A DNA stretch of 44,425 bases from Lentilactobacillus sp. Marseille-Q4993 (GTDB lineage Bacteria; Bacillota; Bacilli; Lactobacillales; Lactobacillaceae): the NCBI RefSeq assembly GCF_951230165.1, contig NZ_CATNVB010000019.1, positions 1 to 44,425 on the forward strand, written 5' to 3'. This document shows positions 17,690 through 25,711 of this stretch, one piece after another. The notes under the pieces were generated by a model. The model had not been told where the DNA came from. It did not search any database and saw nothing but the letters and a program-made list of their open reading frames with translations. Made by a program: the position numbers and the translations under genes. Position 1 is the first letter of the stretch, and the number at the start of each line of letters is the position of its first letter.

Positions 17690-17752
17690 AAGTCCGAGAA
17701 TTCAGCGCAGGCTACATTTGTTCAGTTGAACAAACTACCTCCGCATTATCAC
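17690..17752 (-). terminator. Attenuator terminator in the pyr leader
   Basis: On the minus strand GTCCG pairs with CGGAC across an inner stem (TTTGTTCA / TGAACAAA) and is followed by TTTTTTT, just before the pyrF ribosome-binding site. This is a Rho-independent terminator inside the leader. Confidence 0.8.
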
Positions 17753-17826
17753 GGACATTATTATTAACTCGTCCGCTTTTGGCTTCTCTGAACCAAATTA
17801 AAGCTTTGTATTTGATAATTACTTTA
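17753..17826 (-). promoter_or_regulatory. PyrR-binding leader of the pyr operon
   Basis: The minus strand holds TTTGGTT-CAGAGA-AGCCAAA (17778-17797), a hairpin with the CAGAGA loop seen in PyrR binding sites. GCGGAC downstream can pair with GTCCG of the terminator to form an antiterminator. In PyrR systems UMP-bound PyrR stabilises the hairpin and lets the terminator form. The elements are visible; the mechanism is inferred from the family. Confidence 0.75.
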
Positions 17827-17848
17827 TCACGATGACGGGAGTTGTCAA
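17821..17848 (-). promoter_or_regulatory. Promoter of pyrFED
   Basis: TTGACA (17843-17848) and TAAAGT (17821-17826) are separated by 16 bp on the minus strand, giving a leader of about 150 nt that carries the attenuator. Confidence 0.65.
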
Positions 17849-17931
17849 GATTTTTCGAAGATAACAATTTACGGATTTCTAGTTTTTTCAGTCCCTTTAT
17901 AGGAAACGACCTGATTTTTATTTTCGACCCC

Positions 17932-17960
17932 TTGTTTTTTATCGCCATTCGTGGAATAAT
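17932..17960 (+). promoter_or_regulatory. Possible promoter of the MFS gene at 18014
   Basis: TTGTTT (17932-17937), 17 bp, AATAAT (17955-17960). Confidence 0.4.
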
Positions 17961-17978
17961 CTACTTTAGCAAAAATAA

Positions 17979-17996
17979 AGAGTGCCCGTGAGCACT
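17979..17996 (+). promoter_or_regulatory. Small hairpin in the 5' leader of the MFS gene
   Basis: GAGTGC and GCACTC form a 6-bp stem with a CCGTGA loop, ending 4 bp before the TGGAGG ribosome-binding site. It may affect mRNA stability or initiation. No T-run follows. Confidence 0.4.
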
Positions 17997-18013
17997 CATT
18001 TGGAGGAACGAAA

Positions 18014-19246
18014 ATGGAAAATACTACTGTAAACACGCACACTCATGGCTTAACGACTAAGCAGAAATGGACGATTGCATCAACGAGTTCAGGCTTTGCT
18101 TTGGAAAACATGGATGTGCTTTTTCTTTCGTTTGCAATGAGTTCCATGATCGCTGACCTTCACCTAAGTGGTGGAGCTGCCGGCATGATTGGTTCAATTA
18201 CAAACCTGGGAATGCTCTTTGGCGGAATCTTATTTGGAATCATCGGTGACAAGTTTGGGCGGGTCAAAACATTTACCTACACCATCTTCATCTTCGCATT
18301 CGCAACCGCAATGATGGCTGTTGCCAACAACATCTTCATCGTGTACGCATTACGGTTCCTTGCCGGAATCGGTGCTGGTGGTGAGTACGGCGTTGGAATT
18401 TCACTGATTGCCGAATCATTTCCTAAGAAACAAATCGGAAAGATGACTTCAGTTGCTGCAGTTGGTGGTCAAATCGGGGCCATCCTCGCAGCGGTTATCG
18501 CAGCCTTCGTTCTCCCAAGATTCGGCTGGCACGGATTGTTCCTATTTGGAATCGTTCCAGTTGCCCTCGCCTTCATCGTTCGTCGCAACTTAACGGAAAC
18601 TACTGAATACGTTGAAGCCAAGAAAACGGAAACCGAATCTACTGGAAAAGCCGTGTTCGAATACATGTTTAGCACTCCAAAGGTAGCCTACCAAAGTTTA
18701 GCATTGATGATCATGACCACCGTTCAAATCGCTGGTTACTTTGGCTTGATGAACTGGTTACCAATCATCGTTCAAAAACAACTTGGTCTTAACGTGTCTG
18801 GTTCATCTCTCTGGATGATTGCCACTATCGTTGGTATGAGCCTAGGAATGATGACATTTGGCTCAATCCTCGACTTCTTCGGTCCAAGAAGAGCATTTGG
18901 AATCTTCCTAATTGCATCAGCATTGATGGTGTTCACGATTACCCTTGCCCATAACACCGTTACCTTACTTATCATCGGTGCCATCGTCGGATTCTTCTCA
19001 AACGGTATGTTTGGTGGTTACGGGGCGGTTATCTCCCGCCTCTACCCAACTGAGATTCGGTCAACCGCAAACAACATCATCGTGAACGTTGGCCGCGCCG
19101 TTGGTGGTTTCTCATCAGTAGTAATCGGAATCTTGATGGACCACTACTCACTGACAGTTGTAATGGCATTCCTTTCAATCCTGTACATCATCAGTTTTGT
19201 AGTAATGATTACATTGCCAGGAATGAAAAAGTTAGCAAATGAATAG
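18014..19246 (+). CDS. MFS transporter (sugar/organic-acid type)
   Basis: This 410-residue, 12-TM facilitator carries the loop 2-3 motif GIIGDKFGRVK and, in TM4-5, RFLAGIGAGGEYGVG, which resemble the sugar/aromatic-acid:H+ symporter group. Loop 8-9 has SILDFFGPRRA. GGAGG precedes the ATG. It is monocistronic: a leader hairpin upstream and a bidirectional terminator right after. No enzyme gene nearby indicates the substrate, so it stays unassigned. Confidence 0.85.
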   Translation: MENTTVNTHTHGLTTKQKWTIASTSSGFALENMDVLFLSFAMSSMIADLHLSGGAAGMIGSITNLGMLFGGILFGIIGDKFGRVKTFTYTIFIFAFATAMMAVANNIFIVYALRFLAGIGAGGEYGVGISLIAESFPKKQIGKMTSVAAVGGQIGAILAAVIAAFVLPRFGWHGLFLFGIVPVALAFIVRRNLTETTEYVEAKKTETESTGKAVFEYMFSTPKVAYQSLALMIMTTVQIAGYFGLMNWLPIIVQKQLGLNVSGSSLWMIATIVGMSLGMMTFGSILDFFGPRRAFGIFLIASALMVFTITLAHNTVTLLIIGAIVGFFSNGMFGGYGAVISRLYPTEIRSTANNIIVNVGRAVGGFSSVVIGILMDHYSLTVVMAFLSILYIISFVVMITLPGMKKLANE

Positions 19247-19250
19247 ACAC

Positions 19251-19293
19251 AAAAAGAGTTATCGTCGAAAATCAGACGGTAACTCTTTTTTTT
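19251..19293. terminator. Bidirectional terminator between MFS and ABC exporter genes
   Basis: AAAAAGAGTTATCGTC pairs with GACGGTAACTCTTTTT, then TTT. It serves the plus-strand MFS gene and, with its A/T symmetry, the convergent ABC exporter gene. Confidence 0.9.
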
Positions 19294-21067
19294 ACTTATA
19301 CTCATCCGCTTGAATATTGTAATAATCCCGATAATATTCATTTGATTTCATCAGATTTTCGTGAGTATCAAAACCAACTATTTTGCCATGATCCAACACC
19401 AATACCCGATCCGCCAGTTTTACAGCAGCCATTCTGTGAGTGATAAAAAATGTCGTCTTATCTTGCGCCATACTGATAAATCGTTTATAAATATCAGCTT
19501 CACTTTTGGGATCCAGCGATGCCGTTGGCTCATCAAGAATCAAAATCTTTGAATCCGCAAAAAACGCCCTTGAAATAGCCAACTTTTGCCATTGACCTCC
19601 CGACAAATCAATTCCATTGGTAAATTGTTTTCCCAACTGGGTCTTTAACGTTAATCCCTTCGATTTGAAATCGTCATAGAAGCCCCCATTTTGCATAGCT
19701 AATTCTATTCTTTCTGTATCGCCACTCTTTTTAATATCTCCTAATGAAATACTATCTCGAATAGTCAAAAAGAATTTGGAATAATCCTGGAAAACGGTAC
19801 CTAAATTCGAACGAAAATTATGAATATCATACTCTTTTATATTTTGATTATTAACTGAGATGCTCCCATTGTTTGGATCATAAAATCGCATAAGCAATTT
19901 AACTAGGGTCGATTTTCCAGAGCCATTTTCCCCAACAATGGCAATTTTTTCACCACCCCGAACCACAAAATCAACATTTTTAAGAGCTAATTCCTTTGAA
20001 TTTGGATATGAAAAGTTAATGTCTTTAAAAGCTATCGTTTGAATGCTGTCAGGAAATGTCATCTTCCCAGTGAAGTCAGAATCTTCTTCAATTGAAATGA
20101 ATGTAAAGTACTTTTTCATATATAAAAGGGTGTCTAATAGTAGGCTTGAGCTTTCAATCAACGAGTAAACACTATTGGCAGTTGCCGTTATGGTAGAAAC
20201 AAAGACCAGAAAAATTCCGGCGGATAGTTTCCCATCTCTTATGGAAACAACTACCCATACTAAACTCCCGAAACTGATCAACGTGCTGACCAAAAGCAGA
20301 ATTAAGGACACCCACATCTGTTTAACTCGGGTGTCAGTAACTTTCCGGTGCATACTAAGATATGTACTGTGATACAGATTGATAAAGTAATCAAACATAT
20401 TGAACAATCTGACTTCTTTTGCATCCCTTGAAGTCAGCAAAACCTCGCTATAATACTGTGCTTTTCTTGCGTCAGGACTTCTGGTAACCATTGTTTCAAA
20501 CGAATCTTGCTGAATTTTATAACTAACCAAACTCTGTGGAATAATAGCCAAAAGGACTAACAGGCCAATTAGCGGATTATATTTTGATAGTAGAAACACC
20601 ATCGAAATAACCGTTATCGCTTCCCGAATCACACTTATTCCAAAGACAATCAAATTAACTGGTCGCCATGAAGCCTCTGAACTAATTATCTGCAATTGAT
20701 CGTAAAAATCCGCATTTTCAAATAGCTCAAGTCCTTGAACTGACTTTGATTTATTCATCAATCTGATATTGACGAAGGCGATTAACTTATCTGTTAAAAC
20801 CCCTTGCACAGAAGTATTTACAGGGATAGTTGCGGCTGACAAAAAGAATGTTATTCCCCAAAATGTTAGTAGCGTTACCGATAACTGTTTTTTTAGTAAC
20901 GAGTCAATTATCATTTGGGATATCTGAATTAATACCGCTGGAGACAGAGCTTGTATCGGAATTAAAAAAAGCAGTAAGGTACTACTGCTTCTAGATGATT
21001 TCCAAAAGAGGCCAAAGCTTTTAAAGTAAAGCGATATGTATTCACGAAAATTAGTCAAGGCTTTCAT
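19292..21067 (-). CDS. ABC exporter, fused permease and ATPase
   Basis: The 591-residue protein has an N-terminal six-helix exporter domain (~25-310) and a C-terminal ATPase with Walker A GENGSGKST (379-387), signature LSGGQ (~495), Walker B ILILDEP and the switch His in FITHRMA. There is no C39 peptidase domain, so it does not process double-glycine leaders itself. It starts 3 bp after the FecR-like gene behind GGAGG, and the two share one promoter. Related fused exporters move peptides, lipids or drugs, often in bacteriocin or RiPP loci; no precursor peptide or modifying enzyme is seen here. The pair is AT-rich relative to its surroundings, consistent with transfer. Substrate unknown. Confidence 0.88.
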   Translation of the reverse strand: MKALTNFREYISLYFKSFGLFWKSSRSSSTLLLFLIPIQALSPAVLIQISQMIIDSLLKKQLSVTLLTFWGITFFLSAATIPVNTSVQGVLTDKLIAFVNIRLMNKSKSVQGLELFENADFYDQLQIISSEASWRPVNLIVFGISVIREAITVISMVFLLSKYNPLIGLLVLLAIIPQSLVSYKIQQDSFETMVTRSPDARKAQYYSEVLLTSRDAKEVRLFNMFDYFINLYHSTYLSMHRKVTDTRVKQMWVSLILLLVSTLISFGSLVWVVVSIRDGKLSAGIFLVFVSTITATANSVYSLIESSSLLLDTLLYMKKYFTFISIEEDSDFTGKMTFPDSIQTIAFKDINFSYPNSKELALKNVDFVVRGGEKIAIVGENGSGKSTLVKLLMRFYDPNNGSISVNNQNIKEYDIHNFRSNLGTVFQDYSKFFLTIRDSISLGDIKKSGDTERIELAMQNGGFYDDFKSKGLTLKTQLGKQFTNGIDLSGGQWQKLAISRAFFADSKILILDEPTASLDPKSEADIYKRFISMAQDKTTFFITHRMAAVKLADRVLVLDHGKIVGFDTHENLMKSNEYYRDYYNIQADEYK

Positions 21068-21070
21068 AAG

Positions 21071-21727
21071 CTACCTCCAAAAGACCGGAGAAACCCAATC
21101 TGTATATAGTTCCGTGATTTCATCATCAGTCAAATCATGTTTACTTAATGTTGTATACTTTTTTCGCATAGGCATAGAATCGTCGAAGGATAATTCAAGC
21201 TTAGTGTATTGGTCAGCATGATCAATAAAGAACTGTCTACCGTTTTCGTCAAACTCAACTATGTTAATGTCATAATTCAACACATAATAACAATCTATCG
21301 TATCAGTTACAGGCTTTATTAAGAGATTAGTATGACCCGGAACATAACAGCTAGTTCTATACTTACCACCACCCAGTACTTGTTGCCCTTCATCGTTACT
21401 TATAAAAACATTCCCGTAATAAACTGGACATTCGCCAGCAATTGTTTTTTTAATAGAAAAGCTCGAGTGTTTTCCTAATCTAAATACAACTCCGGTACTC
21501 GACCGTATTTCAACACGACCATTTCCCGTCCTTATTTCATAGTCCATCCCAATAAGCGTTCCTGATGTCAATTCAGTCATATATCCTAAAGGAGAAATTG
21601 AGCAAACATCATCCCCTGACAAATATGTAACCACATAGCTACAGGTTGACGGCAAGCCTTCTTGGCGAATTAGATAACTTTCATTATCATCAAAAAAAGT
21701 ACCACTTTGTTTAATCATATTATCCAT
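21071..21727 (-). CDS. Unknown protein with a FecR-like beta domain, partner of the ABC exporter
   Basis: I do not recognise this 218-residue protein with certainty. Its middle part (TSGTLIGMDYEIRTGNGRVE, then IRSSTGVVFRLGKHSSFSI) resembles the FecR domain pattern GTxIxxGDxIRTGxxGxAEL-xxxDGSxLRLGxxS. It has no signal peptide or membrane segment. Five Cys residues are spread along the chain. Start: the ATG at 21727 behind AGGAGG. It is cotranscribed with the ABC exporter and precedes it, so it may sense or deliver the exported molecule or build it. FecR-like domains are normally found in Gram-negative sigma-regulator systems or surface proteins, so a cytoplasmic version here is odd. Confidence 0.6.
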   Translation of the reverse strand: MDNMIKQSGTFFDDNESYLIRQEGLPSTCSYVVTYLSGDDVCSISPLGYMTELTSGTLIGMDYEIRTGNGRVEIRSSTGVVFRLGKHSSFSIKKTIAGECPVYYGNVFISNDEGQQVLGGGKYRTSCYVPGHTNLLIKPVTDTIDCYYVLNYDINIVEFDENGRQFFIDHADQYTKLELSFDDSMPMRKKYTTLSKHDLTDDEITELYTDWVSPVFWR

Positions 21728-21750
21728 AACTATACGCCTCCTATAACATT

Positions 21751-21777
21751 AATCTAATTTTAATGTAATTAGATTAA
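21751..21777. promoter_or_regulatory. Palindromic operator before the FecR-like gene
   Basis: TAATCTAATT and AATTAGATTA are perfect 10-bp inverted arms, 7 bp apart, located just downstream of the -10 element. A dimeric repressor encoded elsewhere probably binds here. Confidence 0.65.
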
Positions 21778-21781
21778 CAGT

Positions 21782-21810
21782 AAGATAGTCCCGTTTAATG
21801 CGTTTGTCAA
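21782..21810 (-). promoter_or_regulatory. Promoter of the FecR-like/ABC exporter pair
   Basis: TTGACA (21805-21810), 17 bp, TATCTT (21782-21787) on the minus strand. Confidence 0.75.
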
Positions 21811-21907
21811 CAGAGATTCTAAAAAATAAAATAACATCCTTTTTTAATTTCATTAAAAAATACAGTTTTATACCTCGTTAGCTATTCGTTTTTCACCTGA
21901 CGAAGAA

Positions 21908-21913
21908 TATAAT
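21908..21913 (+). promoter_or_regulatory. -10 element of the aldo/keto reductase gene
   Basis: TATAAT lies 38 bp before the ATG; the -35 is weak. Confidence 0.45.
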
Positions 21914-21950
21914 AAAACCAACCCTATTAAAAAAGGAAGCGGATATCCCG

Positions 21951-22916
21951 ATGAAATATAGACGATTAGGCAAACAAGGCCTTAAAGTCAGCGAACTAGC
22001 CCTAGGAAGCTGGATGACTGATGTTAGTAGTGAAGATAAACAAGAACTTGCAGCTCAAAGTATCAAGGAAGCCTACGAAAACGGCATTAATTACTTTGAT
22101 TGTGCTGATGTATACAGTCGAGGAGCAGCCGAACGTTTTTTGGGCAAAGCCTTGAAACAATTTCCGCGCAAGGAACTGGTAATTTCCAGTAAGGTGTTCT
22201 TCCCATCCGACACCGGAGTCAACGACCACGGTTTGTCTAGAAAGCACATCATGGAGTCAGTAGATCAATCACTTGCAAACTTACAAACTGACTACCTTGA
22301 TTTGTACTTCTGTCATCGATTTGACCCTGACACACCCCTTGAAGAAACATTGACCGCCCTTAGTAACTTGGTAGATCAAGGCAAGATTCTCTATTACGGG
22401 GTGAGTGAGTGGCGACCAGTCCAAATTCTAAAGGCTCAGTTAGTGATCGAACGGTTAGGTTTGCACCCAATGAGTGTGGTTCAGCCTGAATACAACATGT
22501 TTGACCGTTACATCGAACACGAACTGATGGATGTTTGTGAAGAACTCGGATTGGGTATCGTACCGTTCTCACCACTGGCTCAAGGACTGCTCAGTGGTAA
22601 ATACCGACTTGGTCAACCAATTCCAGCTGGCTCAAGAGCCACATTCCAAGAGGACCTCAAGGCAATGATTACGGATGACAACCTCAAGAAAGTCGATGAG
22701 TTGGATAAGATGGCCAAGGAATTAAACACCGACTTGGCAACCTTTGCCCTCGCTTGGGACATGAGAGATCCCCGAATTTCCAGTTTGATTACCGGGGCAT
22801 CAAAGCCAGAACAATTGGCTAACAACCTAAAGGCAATCGACTTGGAAATTCCAGCCGAATACTTCGATAGAATTGATAAGTTATTTGGATTTAAGAAGTT
22901 TGAAAGAGAAATATAG
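21951..22916 (+). CDS. Aldo/keto reductase (Kv-beta/YghZ-like)
   Basis: The 321-residue TIM-barrel oxidoreductase uses NADPH to reduce aldehydes or ketones. The N-terminus KYRRLGKQGLKVSELALGSW, the catalytic Asp/Tyr in YFDCADVYSRGAAE, Lys in VISSKVFF and His in DLYFCHRFDP are all in place. PFSPLAQGLLSGKY and the late cofactor-binding SLITGASKPEQL match the Kv-channel-beta-like group. Start behind AAGGAAG. It ends with its own terminator. Physiological substrate is not predictable. Confidence 0.9.
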   Translation: MKYRRLGKQGLKVSELALGSWMTDVSSEDKQELAAQSIKEAYENGINYFDCADVYSRGAAERFLGKALKQFPRKELVISSKVFFPSDTGVNDHGLSRKHIMESVDQSLANLQTDYLDLYFCHRFDPDTPLEETLTALSNLVDQGKILYYGVSEWRPVQILKAQLVIERLGLHPMSVVQPEYNMFDRYIEHELMDVCEELGLGIVPFSPLAQGLLSGKYRLGQPIPAGSRATFQEDLKAMITDDNLKKVDELDKMAKELNTDLATFALAWDMRDPRISSLITGASKPEQLANNLKAIDLEIPAEYFDRIDKLFGFKKFEREI

Positions 22917-22946
22917 TCAACTAGTAAAACAGTAGCCAAAAATATT

Positions 22947-23009
22947 GCTTCGGGCGTGAGACGACAAAAACATCTTCATATGCTTTTTGTCTCACGGCCG
23001 AGCTTTTTT
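22947..23009 (+). terminator. Terminator of the aldo/keto reductase gene
   Basis: GCTTCGGGCGTGAGAC pairs with GTCTCACGGCCGAGC (one bulge), an inner AAAAA/TTTTT extends it, and TTTTTT follows. Confidence 0.8.
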
Positions 23010-23098
23010 AATTTGGTGCAGATTTCAACTTACCAGTGATATTGATACGAAATAGATACCACTACTACACTTTTTAGTAAAACAACCAAAAATTAGCT

Positions 23099-23114
23099 AA
23101 AAAAGCGTTTACAA
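23099..23114 (+). promoter_or_regulatory. Weak cre-like site
   Basis: AAAAAAGCGTTTACAA matches the catabolite-control consensus WTGNNARCGNWWWCAW with two deviations. Confidence 0.3.
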
Positions 23115-23142
23115 AGAAGGCAAAACGGGCGAAAATAACAAG

Positions 23143-23158
23143 ATAAAAGCGTTTTCAT
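23143..23158 (+). promoter_or_regulatory. cre-like site before the MFS gene
   Basis: ATAAAAGCGTTTTCAT differs from the cre consensus at one position (A for the conserved G). It lies 35 bp before the start codon, where CcpA would block transcription. Confidence 0.55.
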
Positions 23159-23192
23159 AAAGCTGTCATCATTCACAGAAAGGCCCTCAATC

Positions 23193-24380
23193 ATGCCCAC
23201 GCCAACTCAAAAGCTATTCGAACCCAAATCGCTCGGAATTTTGTCACTTTCCTTACTGACAATGGCTACCGGAATCGTCTCCCCAACCATTCCTGCCATC
23301 GCCAGAGAATACCCTCACGTGTCAGAAAGTCTGATTGAACAAGTATCGACCATCCCTTCATTCTTGATGGCCATTTTTATCCTGATCAGCGGAATAATGG
23401 TAGCGAAAATCGGCACCAAAAAGACCGTCTTAACTGGCCTCTGGCTGGTAGTTATCTCAACGGGTCTATCACTAATAGCTCCCAACATTACCGTTTTGCT
23501 GGTTGCCCGAGCACTATTAGGGGCAGGGCTAGGTATGTACAATTCACTTGCGGTCAGCTTAATCACCGTATCGTACTCCGGCAATAAGCAATCAAAATTG
23601 CTTGGCTGGCAAAACGCATTTCAGGGAATTGGGGCATTAGTCGGCTCATTGCTAGTATCAGCACTACTGCTAATCAGTTGGCGAGCTAGTTTTGCAATTT
23701 ATGCGGTCGCAATCGTTATCCTTTATCTGTACCAGCGAAACGTTCCCGAAATATCAATGACCAGTTCAAAAACGAAAACCGCAACATCCACTACGCAAAC
23801 TAACTGGAAAATCATCGCCGCAGCCGGCATCACCTTATTCTTCTTGATGGTCGCCTACATGATTGCCATCGTAAAGATTCCAACTTATTTACTCGAAAAC
23901 CATATCTGCTCAACCAGTACCAGTAGCTTACTAATCGGCTTAGTTTCCCTTCTAACGATCGTTGCTGGAATCACGTTTGGCGATATCTATAACCGATTAC
24001 GTTACTGGCTACTACCAATGGCAGCAGGCCTCATGGCGGTATCGTTTGGCATGCTAACATTTAGCCCCACTATGGTTACGGGGATCATTAGTACGAGTTT
24101 AATTGGCCTATCATTTGGACTCTACGTTCCGTTTATTTTTCGAGTCGTTAGCGATGCAGCCGCCCCTTCCCAATCTGACATCGTTGCTAAGTGTATGATG
24201 GTAATGTCAAATTTAGCCAACTTTAGCTCACCGTTCTTTGCCAGTGCCCTTAGTGGTGGTAATCATGGGACGATAGCAATTTTTAATGGCGGATTTATCG
24301 GCTTAGTGATTGTTTTAATCGCAACTATTGCGGTTGGATTCACATCCCAACTAACTCAAGAAGAAAAAACAGAAATTTAA
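23193..24380 (+). CDS. MFS transporter, paralogue of the sucrose-cluster MFS
   Basis: The 395-residue protein has 12 predicted TM helices. It shares motifs with the MFS at 7779: both have a STIPSF/ATVPSF segment early, RALLGAGLGMYNS versus [14 protein letters not shown] in TM4, and KLLGWQNA versus QMLGWRAA. The family resemblance suggests a sugar or small-metabolite carrier, and the cre-like sites upstream suggest carbon catabolite control. Start behind AGAAAGG. A terminator follows directly. Confidence 0.83.
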   Translation: MPTPTQKLFEPKSLGILSLSLLTMATGIVSPTIPAIAREYPHVSESLIEQVSTIPSFLMAIFILISGIMVAKIGTKKTVLTGLWLVVISTGLSLIAPNITVLLVARALLGAGLGMYNSLAVSLITVSYSGNKQSKLLGWQNAFQGIGALVGSLLVSALLLISWRASFAIYAVAIVILYLYQRNVPEISMTSSKTKTATSTTQTNWKIIAAAGITLFFLMVAYMIAIVKIPTYLLENHICSTSTSSLLIGLVSLLTIVAGITFGDIYNRLRYWLLPMAAGLMAVSFGMLTFSPTMVTGIISTSLIGLSFGLYVPFIFRVVSDAAAPSQSDIVAKCMMVMSNLANFSSPFFASALSGGNHGTIAIFNGGFIGLVIVLIATIAVGFTSQLTQEEKTEI

Positions 24381-24387
24381 AGTTATT

Positions 24388-24418
24388 AGTGGCTGAGACA
24401 TATCTAGCCACTTTTTTT
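24388..24418 (+). terminator. Terminator of the MFS gene
   Basis: AGTGGCT and AGCCACT form the stem, followed by TTTTTTT. It overlaps the stop codon of the convergent DUF389 gene by design or by compaction. Confidence 0.85.
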
Positions 24419-25639
24419 GGTTGCAAAATATACCCGTAGATTAATATCGTCTTTTTCAGCCATAGCTAATGCCGCGGCTTTTATCCCGTCAGTCTGAGAT
24501 TTGGTTGGCGTTTTTAATTGAATCAGCAAAGCATTCTTAGCATCACCACTGCCATCCCCTAACTTACCAATCAAACTCAAATCAATGGCTGACTTATATT
24601 TTGCTTCAATTTTAGACTGAATATCTTGTAGTTTATCTTCATCACCGTTATTAGTAATAGGGACCTCACTAGCGTTTGTTCCCTTCATAAACTGCTTGAA
24701 TTCCTTAACGGTGATGTAATTGCCACGACTCATTTGGTCAATATTCAGCTCATAGCCATCTAAATTGTAGTCACTCAGTTTGGCCTTTAGCCTGCTAATG
24801 TCCTGCTTATTTAGATGACTACTGATCAATTCCAGATTGACCTTTTTATTTGATACCGATTGGTCAATAACGTACTCATCATCTAATTCCTTATCTATAA
24901 ATTCACTTAACTGGGCTTCGACAAAGGTCTGCTTAACGATTCGACTAGCGGAAATAAAACTGGGAACTGCGATAATTACTGCCACTACCATGATTGTCAC
25001 TCGGTGTTTAATGGGAAAATCAACTGACTGACCGCCCCTAGCTCTGAAAAAAAGCGTCCCAATAACTGATGCCACAATAATGAAAAAGATGTTGATCAAA
25101 AACAAGTACCCCGCGCCAATGATGTAACGACTATTGAATTGGCTGATTCCAAATCCAATTGTACAAAGCGGTGGTAGCAACGTCGTAGCAATCGCAACTC
25201 CTGGGACAACGTTGCCACCATCCTTCTTGGAAGCCCCTATAATTCCAGCGATTCCACCAAAAAAGGCCACAATAACGTCCCATAGCGTTGGTTCCGTTCT
25301 CGCAAGGAGCTGGTCGTTCAGTTCTTTGAGCGGAGAGACCCAAAAATATAAACTAGCCGCGACAATAACGATTCCAACCTCTGCTAGAAATAACCTGATA
25401 GCAGTCGCAATCAATTTCGAATCACCAATTCCCGTTCCATAACCTATCCCCACGATTGGGCCCATCATTGGTGAAATCAGCATTGCCCCAATCACAATTG
25501 GGGTAGAATCCATGTTTAAACCGACACAGGCAACCATAACAGCGCAAACCAAAATAAGCAGGTTTGGCACCTCCAAGTTAAGGTCATCCCTGACGTTCGT
25601 ATTAAGGTTCCTAATTTCAGCAGCTCTCTTAGAATCCAT
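24404..25639 (-). CDS. DUF389 membrane protein (TIGR00341-like)
   Basis: The 411-residue protein has the DUF389 core: VIGAMLISPMMGPIVGIGYG, followed by several TM helices, with GVAIATTLLPPLCTIGFG and an N-terminal short cytoplasmic part. After ~residue 235 comes a ~175-residue soluble C-terminal domain (ends VYFATKKSG). The biochemical role of the family is unknown. GTGGGGGA precedes the ATG. A short palindrome lies upstream. Confidence 0.88.
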   Translation of the reverse strand: MDSKRAAEIRNLNTNVRDDLNLEVPNLLILVCAVMVACVGLNMDSTPIVIGAMLISPMMGPIVGIGYGTGIGDSKLIATAIRLFLAEVGIVIVAASLYFWVSPLKELNDQLLARTEPTLWDVIVAFFGGIAGIIGASKKDGGNVVPGVAIATTLLPPLCTIGFGISQFNSRYIIGAGYLFLINIFFIIVASVIGTLFFRARGGQSVDFPIKHRVTIMVVAVIIAVPSFISASRIVKQTFVEAQLSEFIDKELDDEYVIDQSVSNKKVNLELISSHLNKQDISRLKAKLSDYNLDGYELNIDQMSRGNYITVKEFKQFMKGTNASEVPITNNGDEDKLQDIQSKIEAKYKSAIDLSLIGKLGDGSGDAKNALLIQLKTPTKSQTDGIKAAALAMAEKDDINLRVYFATKKSG

Positions 25640-25658
25640 AATAAAAATCCCCCACTAT

Positions 25659-25679
25659 GCTATAAGTAAAGTATAGCAT
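25659..25679. promoter_or_regulatory. Palindrome upstream of the DUF389 gene
   Basis: TGCTATA and TATAGCA are perfect arms 7 bp apart, 20 bp before the start. It overlaps a possible TATACT -10 on the minus strand, so it may be an operator. Confidence 0.4.
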
Positions 25680-25711
25680 TGAGGGAGATTCGACATAAAA
25701 TTTGGAATTTA

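Noticed and set aside
21749-21853. A 34-codon minus-strand ORF before the FecR-like gene as a possible RiPP precursor
   Set aside because: It has no ribosome-binding site, overlaps the TTGACA/TATCTT promoter and the palindromic operator, and would lie upstream of the transcription start.
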